A DNA stretch of 64,000 nucleotides, from contig NZ_CAJQNT010000022.1 in NCBI RefSeq assembly GCF_905479755.1, positions 35,537 to 99,536 on the forward strand, written 5' to 3'. The translations under genes and the position numbers were made by a program. This document shows positions 58,954 through 64,000 of this stretch, one piece after another (position 1 is the stretch's first letter; each line of letters starts with the position of its first letter). This DNA is from an uncultured Schumannella sp. (GTDB lineage Bacteria; Actinomycetota; Actinomycetes; Actinomycetales; Microbacteriaceae). A model generated the notes under the pieces. The model was not told the DNA's origin and made no database searches. It was given only the letters and a program-made list of their open reading frames with translations.

Positions 58954-60549
58954 GTGAGCACGACCCCCATGCCCGCCGCCGACGGCATCGACGAGCCGGT
59001 CGACCTCGGCGACCCGATCATTCATGACGCCCGGCAGCGTCGCGCGATCCTGATCGCGGTCTGCATCGCGCTGATGGCCGTCATCGCCTCAGTGTCCGGC
59101 CTCAACGTCGCCCAGCCCGAGCTCGCCGTCGAGTTCGATGCCTCGCAGAGCACGGTGCTGTGGTTCATCAACCTTTACACCCTCAGCCTCGCCGCGCTGC
59201 TCCTGCCGCTGGGAGCGCTCGGAGATCGGATCGGCCGCAAGCCCGTGCTGCTGGTGGGCTTGATCGTGTTCGGGGTCGCGAACGCGGCGGCCGGACTGGC
59301 CACCTCCACGGAGCTGATGCTCGCCTCCCGGTTCGCCTCCGGCGTGGGCGCCGCCATGATCATGCCGGTCACGCTGGCGGTGATCACCTCGACCTTCCCG
59401 GAGGGCAAGCGAGCCAAGGGAATCGGTGTGTGGACGGGGGTCGCCGGCGGTGGCGGCATCGTGGGCATGTACCTGTCGGCGCTACTCGTCGACGTCGCCA
59501 CCTGGCGCTGGCTCTTCGCCCTTCCGGTCGTGCTCGTTCTGGTCGCGCTCGTGATGATCGTGCGGTCGGTGCCGAACTCCCGCGAGCGCACGGCGCACCG
59601 GTTCGACCTCGTCGGATCGGCAACCTCCGGCATTGCCGTCGCGGGGCTCGTCTTCGCCCTGCACGAGGGACCCGTCCACGGCTGGACCCAGCCCGCAACC
59701 CTGGCCGCTCTGATCAGCGGGGTGGGTGCCGTGATCGTCTTCGCCGCGTGGGAGCTACGCCAGGCGGCGCCCCTGCTCGATGTGCGCCTCTTCCGCGGGC
59801 GGGGCATGGCCAGCGGATCGCTGTCGCTTCTGGTTGTCTTCGGGGTGCAGGGCGGGATCTTCGTGGTGCTCTTCCCCTTCCTCCAGATCGTCCTCGGCTG
59901 GTCGGCGCTCCAGGCGACCCTCGGCATGATGCCGATGGCCGTGCTGATGATGCTCGCCTCCGTGCTCGCGGCGCAGGTCGCCTCGCGGATCGGAGCGCGA
60001 GGCACTATGGCCACCGGCATCGCTCTCGGCGGCGTCGGCCTTGCCCTCATGGCGAGCCTCGTATCCGTCGACGACGGCTACCTCGCGGTCCTGCCGGGCA
60101 TGCTCGCCATGGGCCTCGGCATGGGTCTCGCCATGCCGCCCTCCACCGAGGCGATCACGAGCTCCCTGCCCCGCGAGCGCCAAGGCGTCGCATCGGCGCT
60201 CAACGACGTCACCCGAGAATTCGGCACGGCCCTGGGAGTCGCCCTGCTCGGGGCCATCCTCTCGGCCGGCTACGCGAGCGCCATCGACGGCCGACTCGAC
60301 GGACTTCCGAGCGACGTCGCGACCACCGCCCGTGAAGGACTTGCGAACGCGGTCGCCGCCGCCGACGGGGCCGGCCCGCGCGCGGACGCTCTGGTCCGTG
60401 CCGCACAGGAGTCGTTCGTCGATGCCTGGCAGCTCGCCATGTGGACGGGCGCCGCCGTGATGGCCGTCCTGCTCGCCTCCGTACTCGCCCGGGGCCCCGA
60501 GAGCACCCGGAGGGCTAACCGCCGTGCTGACGAATCCATTCGTACATGA
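58954..60549 (+). CDS. DHA2-family MFS drug exporter (EmrB/QacA-like)
   Basis: 531 residues, 14 helices. Motif A GALGDRIGRKPVLL near 85-98, antiporter motif C-like AGGGGIVGMYLSALL near 165. Exports cationic or hydrophobic drugs by proton antiport. AAAGGA precedes GTG. Last 35 bp overlap the convergent RNA methyltransferase. Confidence 0.92.
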   Translation: MSTTPMPAADGIDEPVDLGDPIIHDARQRRAILIAVCIALMAVIASVSGLNVAQPELAVEFDASQSTVLWFINLYTLSLAALLLPLGALGDRIGRKPVLLVGLIVFGVANAAAGLATSTELMLASRFASGVGAAMIMPVTLAVITSTFPEGKRAKGIGVWTGVAGGGGIVGMYLSALLVDVATWRWLFALPVVLVLVALVMIVRSVPNSRERTAHRFDLVGSATSGIAVAGLVFALHEGPVHGWTQPATLAALISGVGAVIVFAAWELRQAAPLLDVRLFRGRGMASGSLSLLVVFGVQGGIFVVLFPFLQIVLGWSALQATLGMMPMAVLMMLASVLAAQVASRIGARGTMATGIALGGVGLALMASLVSVDDGYLAVLPGMLAMGLGMGLAMPPSTEAITSSLPRERQGVASALNDVTREFGTALGVALLGAILSAGYASAIDGRLDGLPSDVATTAREGLANAVAAADGAGPRADALVRAAQESFVDAWQLAMWTGAAVMAVLLASVLARGPESTRRANRRADESIRT

Positions 60550-61150
60550 CGATTGCGGCCGCGGCAGCGGCGTTGATCGACCGTGTCGACCCGTATTGCC
60601 GGATGTACACCGTGGTGTCGGCCGCCGCGAGCGCCTCGGCGCTCAAGCCGGGCCCCTCCTGGCCGAAGAGCAGGACGGCGTTCATCGGCAGGTCGGCGCC
60701 GATCACATCAACCGAACCCGGCACGTTGTCGACGGCGATGATCGGCACCTCGTGCTCGGCTGCCCAGGCGACGAGCGCCTCCACCGTCTCGTGGTGGAGG
60801 ACCCTCTGGTAGCGGTCGGTGACCATCGCGCCGCGCTTGTTCCAGCGCCGCTTGCCGACGATGTGCACGGCCGCGGCGCCGAACGCGTTCGCCGACCGCA
60901 CGATCGACCCGATGTTGAGGTCGTGCTGCCAGTTCTCGATGGCGACGTGGAAGCCGTGCCGGCGCGTGTCGAGTTCGGCGACGATCGCCTCCATGCGCCA
61001 GTAGCGGAACTCGTCGACGACGTTGCGGCGGTCGCCGTGCTCGAGCAGTTCCGGGTCGAGTCGCGGATCCTCCGGCCAGGATGCGCGCCCGCCCGGCCAC
61101 GGACCGACGCCCACCGGCATCTGGTCTTCACTCGGTCGCGCGTCGTCCAC
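60515..61150 (-). CDS. TrmH/SpoU-family RNA 2'-O-methyltransferase
   Basis: 211 residues. SPOUT motifs in order: NIGSIVRSANAFGA near 79-92, FGQEGPGLS near 161, and YGSTRSINAAAAAAIVMYEW near 187-206. Methylates a tRNA or rRNA ribose. Leaderless: TACCCT 6 nt before GTG. Confidence 0.9.
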   Translation of the reverse strand: MDDARPSEDQMPVGVGPWPGGRASWPEDPRLDPELLEHGDRRNVVDEFRYWRMEAIVAELDTRRHGFHVAIENWQHDLNIGSIVRSANAFGAAAVHIVGKRRWNKRGAMVTDRYQRVLHHETVEALVAWAAEHEVPIIAVDNVPGSVDVIGADLPMNAVLLFGQEGPGLSAEALAAADTTVYIRQYGSTRSINAAAAAAIVMYEWIRQHGG

Positions 61151-61197
61151 TCTGCGAGGGTATCGGCGGGAGGCCCCGCGCCTGTTAAGGTCAGCGC

Positions 61198-62079
61198 ATG
61201 ACCGCGCCGGGTGATCCGCCCCTTCTCGGGCCGGGCGCGCCCGACACGATCGTGCTCGGCGACAATCTCGCGGCGACGGCGCTGCTTCCCGACGCCTCCG
61301 TTCGGTTGATCTACCTCGACCCGCCGTTCAACACCGGTCGCACGCAGCACCACACGCCGATTCGCACCGAGCGCGCGGCCGAGGGCAGCGACCGGGTCGG
61401 TTTTGCGGGAAACGGCTACGCGAGCACCCGCGGCGAGCGCCGCAGCTACGGCGACAGTTTCGACGACTACTGGGCGTTTCTGGAGCCGCGACTGCGCGAG
61501 GCGCACCGGCTGTTGGATGCGCAGGGCACCCTCTACCTGCACCTCGACTTCCGAGAGGCGCACTACGCGAAGGTCGCGCTCGACGAGTTGTTCGGCCGCG
61601 AGTGCTTCCTCAACGAGCTGATCTGGGCCTACGACTACGGGGCGAAGTCGAACCGGCGCTGGCCGGCCAAGCACGACACGATCCTCGTCTACGTGAAAGA
61701 CCCGGCACGCTACTTTTTCGACAACGCGAGCGTCGACCGTGAGCCGTACATGGCGCCGGGCCTCGTCACACCCGAGAAGGTGGCGCGCGGCAAGCTGCCG
61801 ACGGACGTGTGGTGGCACACCATCGTCGGCACCAACGCGCGCGAGCGCACCGGGTACCCGACGCAGAAGCCGGAAGGCATCCTGCGCCGGATCGTGCAGG
61901 CCTCGAGCGCGCCGGGGGATCTGGTGCTCGACTTCTTCGCCGGCTCGGGCACGACGGGCGCGGTCGCGCACGCGCTCGGGCGACGGTTCCTACTCGTGGA
62001 TGAGAGCCCGGATGCGGTCGAGGTGATGCGCGCACGCCTGCCGCATGCCCGCATCCACCCCCTCCCGCCCGCCCAGTGA
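61198..62079 (+). CDS. Solitary DNA methyltransferase (beta class, N6-A or N4-C)
   Basis: 293 residues. Catalytic motif IV DPPFNTG at about 39-45 precedes the variable region, and SAM motif I DFFAGSGTTGAVAHALGRRFLLVDES lies near 243-268: beta-class order. KPEGILRRIVQASS is the usual motif X helix. No restriction endonuclease or specificity gene is adjacent, so it is likely an orphan regulator or genome marker. Target site unknown. Leaderless: TAAGGT 6 nt before ATG. Confidence 0.88.
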   Translation: MTAPGDPPLLGPGAPDTIVLGDNLAATALLPDASVRLIYLDPPFNTGRTQHHTPIRTERAAEGSDRVGFAGNGYASTRGERRSYGDSFDDYWAFLEPRLREAHRLLDAQGTLYLHLDFREAHYAKVALDELFGRECFLNELIWAYDYGAKSNRRWPAKHDTILVYVKDPARYFFDNASVDREPYMAPGLVTPEKVARGKLPTDVWWHTIVGTNARERTGYPTQKPEGILRRIVQASSAPGDLVLDFFAGSGTTGAVAHALGRRFLLVDESPDAVEVMRARLPHARIHPLPPAQ

Positions 62080-62173
62080 GTGTGTCGTTTTTCCGGAGGT
62101 TTCACGCCGCCGCCCACTGTTTCACTGCGCATGACTCGCGCGCGCGACGCTTTCTCCGGAGAAACGTCACACT
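62079..62173. repeat. Palindromic element after the DNA methyltransferase (element C)
   Basis: Left arm AGTGTGTCGTTTTTCCGGAG (from 62079) and the complement of 62153-62173 match at 18 of 21 positions, with a 53-bp middle. It begins at the last base of the methyltransferase stop codon. Shares the T-run/CCGGAG core with element A. Confidence 0.7.
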
Positions 62174-62196
62174 CGGGTGCTCAGTAGGCTGGAGCC

Positions 62197-62994
62197 ATGG
62201 GTAATCGCGCTGACGTCGAATGCTGGCTCACCGACATGGACGGGGTTCTCGTCCACGAGAACACCGCGCTCCCCGGCGCGCAAGAACTCATCGAACAGTG
62301 GACGAACGCGGGCACACCGTTCCTGGTGCTGACCAACAACTCGATCTTCACGCCGCGTGACCTGGCCGCGCGCCTCCGCGCCTCGGGGCTCTCGGTTCCG
62401 GAGGAAGCGATCTGGACGAGCGCCCTCGCCACCGCGGACTTCTGCGCCCAGCAGATGCCCGGCGGCACGGCGTTCGTGATCGGCGAGTCCGGCATGACGA
62501 ACGCCCTCCACGAGGTCGGATTCATCCTCACCGAGACCAACCCCGACTACGTGGTCGTCGGCGAGACCCGCAACTACTCCTTCGAGGCGATCACCAAGGC
62601 GATCCGCTTCATCAACAACGGCGCCCGCTTCATCGCCACCAACCCGGATGCCACCGGCCCCTCCGCCGAGGGTGCCCTGCCGGCCACGGGTGCGATTTCG
62701 GCCCTCATCACGAAGGCGACCGGCCGCGAGCCCTACGTCGTGGGCAAGCCGAACCCCATGATGTTCCGCTCCGCGATGAACAAGATCGGCGCGCACTCGG
62801 AGGTGACGGCGATGATCGGCGACCGCATGGACACCGACATCGTGGCCGGCATCGAGGCGGGCCTGCACACCGTGCTCGTGATGACCGGAATCAGCGACCA
62901 GGCCGAGATCGACCGCTACCCGTTCCGCCCCGATGAGATCCTCGCGGGCGTCCACGAACTGGTCGCCCCGATGCCCGCCGAGACGGAACTCTGA
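62197..62994 (+). CDS. HAD-IIA phosphatase (NagD-like)
   Basis: 265 residues. Motif I DMDGVLV at 13-19, motif II TNNS, motif III Lys in VGKPNPMMF, motif IV IGDRMDTD. Hydrolyses nucleotide or sugar phosphates. Leaderless: TAGGCT 6 nt before ATG. Confidence 0.92.
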   Translation: MGNRADVECWLTDMDGVLVHENTALPGAQELIEQWTNAGTPFLVLTNNSIFTPRDLAARLRASGLSVPEEAIWTSALATADFCAQQMPGGTAFVIGESGMTNALHEVGFILTETNPDYVVVGETRNYSFEAITKAIRFINNGARFIATNPDATGPSAEGALPATGAISALITKATGREPYVVGKPNPMMFRSAMNKIGAHSEVTAMIGDRMDTDIVAGIEAGLHTVLVMTGISDQAEIDRYPFRPDEILAGVHELVAPMPAETEL

Positions 62995-63004
62995 CGCACC
63001 TGAC

Positions 63005-64000
63005 CTAACCCTCGTCGGCGGTGTCGATCGGAATCGCGGCGTCGCCGTCGAGCGGCTCCCCCGAGCTGCGCGTGACGAAGCAGCGGTAGCTCGGGTCTGC
63101 GGCCCACTGCTCTGCGGTCGCCGGGTAGCTGCCCTGCATGGTGACGTCGCGCAGGTTGTTGAACGCCTCCACGTTGACGACGCCATTGGCGGCGCACAGC
63201 CCGTCGATCTCCGCCTGCAGCGTCTCGACGCCGGGGAACGGAATGAGCGGTGCCGTCGTCGCCGGGGAGTCTTCGTCGCCCTCCTCCGGTTCCGGCTGGT
63301 AGCTGCCACGGAACACGAGCTGGCCGGTGTGCGGCTCGGCGCAGTCGACGACCGTGTACTGGGTCTGCCAGGCGTCGGTGTACGGCTCGAGGCACTCGCC
63401 GCCGAGCAGCTCGCTCCAGAGGTACTCGCCGGGCTCGACCGGCCCGATCGCCTCCTCGACGTCCGCGCTCGCGCTCGGGGTCGGGCTCGCCGTGATCACC
63501 GGCGCGGGCCCCAGCAGGTCGGGCAGACGCGTGCCGAGGAAGAACAAGACGATGAGCGCGAGGATGCCGATCAGGGCGCCCGCGACGGCCATCAGAATTT
63601 TCTGCGTGCGACCGAAACCCGCGACCGGCGGCGCCTCGCCGCCGTCTCCGCCATCGCCGCCGGAACCACCGTCGGCGGATGCGCCGCGCGACGACTTCGA
63701 CGCCCGGCGCGCAAACGGCGCCTCGTTCGGATCGGGACCGACCGGCACCTCACGGAACTGCTCCTCGGCGAACAGTGTCTCGAGCGCATCGCCCGACGGC
63801 CCGCCGGCAACCGCGAAGACCTCGGTGGGGTCGGTAGCCGAGCCGGGCGTGTTCGCGCCCGCCCCGGGCGGGGTATATGCCTGCGTCGGCACATCATCGA
63901 AGCCGGGCGTGAAGGGCTGCGTCGGCTCGGTCTCGATGAACGGGCTCGGCGCGCGCAGATCGGGGGCCAACGGCTCGCTCGGCGGCGGTCCGGCGAAGGG
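63005..64000 (-). CDS. Septum-formation family membrane protein (5' end outside window)
   Basis: The frame is open to base 64000, so the start lies beyond the window; 331 residues are visible. A Pro/Thr/Gly-rich disordered cytosolic part, one helix (MAVAGALIGILALIVLFFLGT), then an outer domain with GECLEPYTDAWQTQYTVVDCAEPHTGQLVF and YRCFVT, the Septum_form pattern with paired cysteines. Role in division is by family name only. Confidence 0.83.
   Translation of the reverse strand, partial: PFAGPPPSEPLAPDLRAPSPFIETEPTQPFTPGFDDVPTQAYTPPGAGANTPGSATDPTEVFAVAGGPSGDALETLFAEEQFREVPVGPDPNEAPFARRASKSSRGASADGGSGGDGGDGGEAPPVAGFGRTQKILMAVAGALIGILALIVLFFLGTRLPDLLGPAPVITASPTPSASADVEEAIGPVEPGEYLWSELLGGECLEPYTDAWQTQYTVVDCAEPHTGQLVFRGSYQPEPEEGDEDSPATTAPLIPFPGVETLQAEIDGLCAANGVVNVEAFNNLRDVTMQGSYPATAEQWAADPSYRCFVTRSSGEPLDGDAAIPIDTADEG

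Overview
The window is about 70% G+C with tightly packed genes. Its gene families (DUF222/HNH 13E12-type protein, DUF3073, NlpC/P60 and M23 envelope hydrolases with coiled coils, septum-formation protein, small-form PurL with separate PurS and PurQ) and the intergenic palindrome with GAGTAGC / GCTACTC cores at 1601-1708 point to an actinobacterium, most likely a member of the Microbacteriaceae. The genus is not called. I see no insertion sequence, prophage, CRISPR array or rRNA operon; this reads as ordinary chromosome.

Layout. 1-4.9 kb: truncated tilS, ppa, two paralogous peptidoglycan hydrolases, and a tRNA-Glu/Asp/Phe cluster. 5-9.9 kb: DUF222/HNH protein, DrrAB-type ABC exporter, CmtR-type metal sensor with a CDF transporter, an alpha/beta hydrolase. 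9.9-16.8 kb: IclR regulator divergent from a thiolase (with a remnant of a reductase gene between them), a D-amino-acid oxidase that appears to start at CTG, a basic 48-residue protein, a lipid-type methyltransferase, acyl-CoA oxidase. 16.7-25.1 kb: RecQ, then an iron-siderophore locus (SIP reductase divergent from a four-gene ABC importer) around a DtxR/IdeR-type box, then two tandem EamA transporters. 25.1-38.4 kb: DEAD-box helicase with a repetitive RD-rich tail, lipoprotein esterase, RND exporter, MocR/YczE pair, TipAS-type MerR regulator with a textbook 19-bp-spacer promoter, dual CrcB fluoride channel, flavin monooxygenase, DUF3073. 38.5-57.5 kb: the purine region, purM<>purF, purD-purC, purS-purQ, purL and purA, interleaved with a MarR/ring-cleavage pair, DUF2254, MscS, chorismate mutase and acetyltransferases. 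purB, purE, purK, purH and purN are not here. 57.5-64 kb: an XRE-cupin regulator with a methyltransferase and a DHA2 exporter, an RNA methyltransferase, a solitary beta-class DNA methyltransferase, a NagD-like phosphatase and the 3' part of a septum-formation gene.

The strongest window-wide signal is expression architecture. At least 24 genes have a TANNNT -10 hexamer ending only 6-8 nt before the start codon and no Shine-Dalgarno sequence, which is the leaderless-mRNA layout. In four places the upstream gene's stop codon forms the first three bases of the next gene's -10 hexamer. Two genes (D-amino-acid oxidase, first FecCD permease) have no usable ATG/GTG/TTG and appear to start at CTG behind a Shine-Dalgarno sequence. 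A family of 67-95 bp palindromic elements with GGAG cores occurs three times, once inside the tilS coding sequence.

I found no gene set that I can defend as a new defence or secretion system. The items most worth following are the leaderless/stop-in-promoter layout, the CTG starts, the palindrome captured by tilS, and the shared N-terminal coil of the two peptidoglycan hydrolases.
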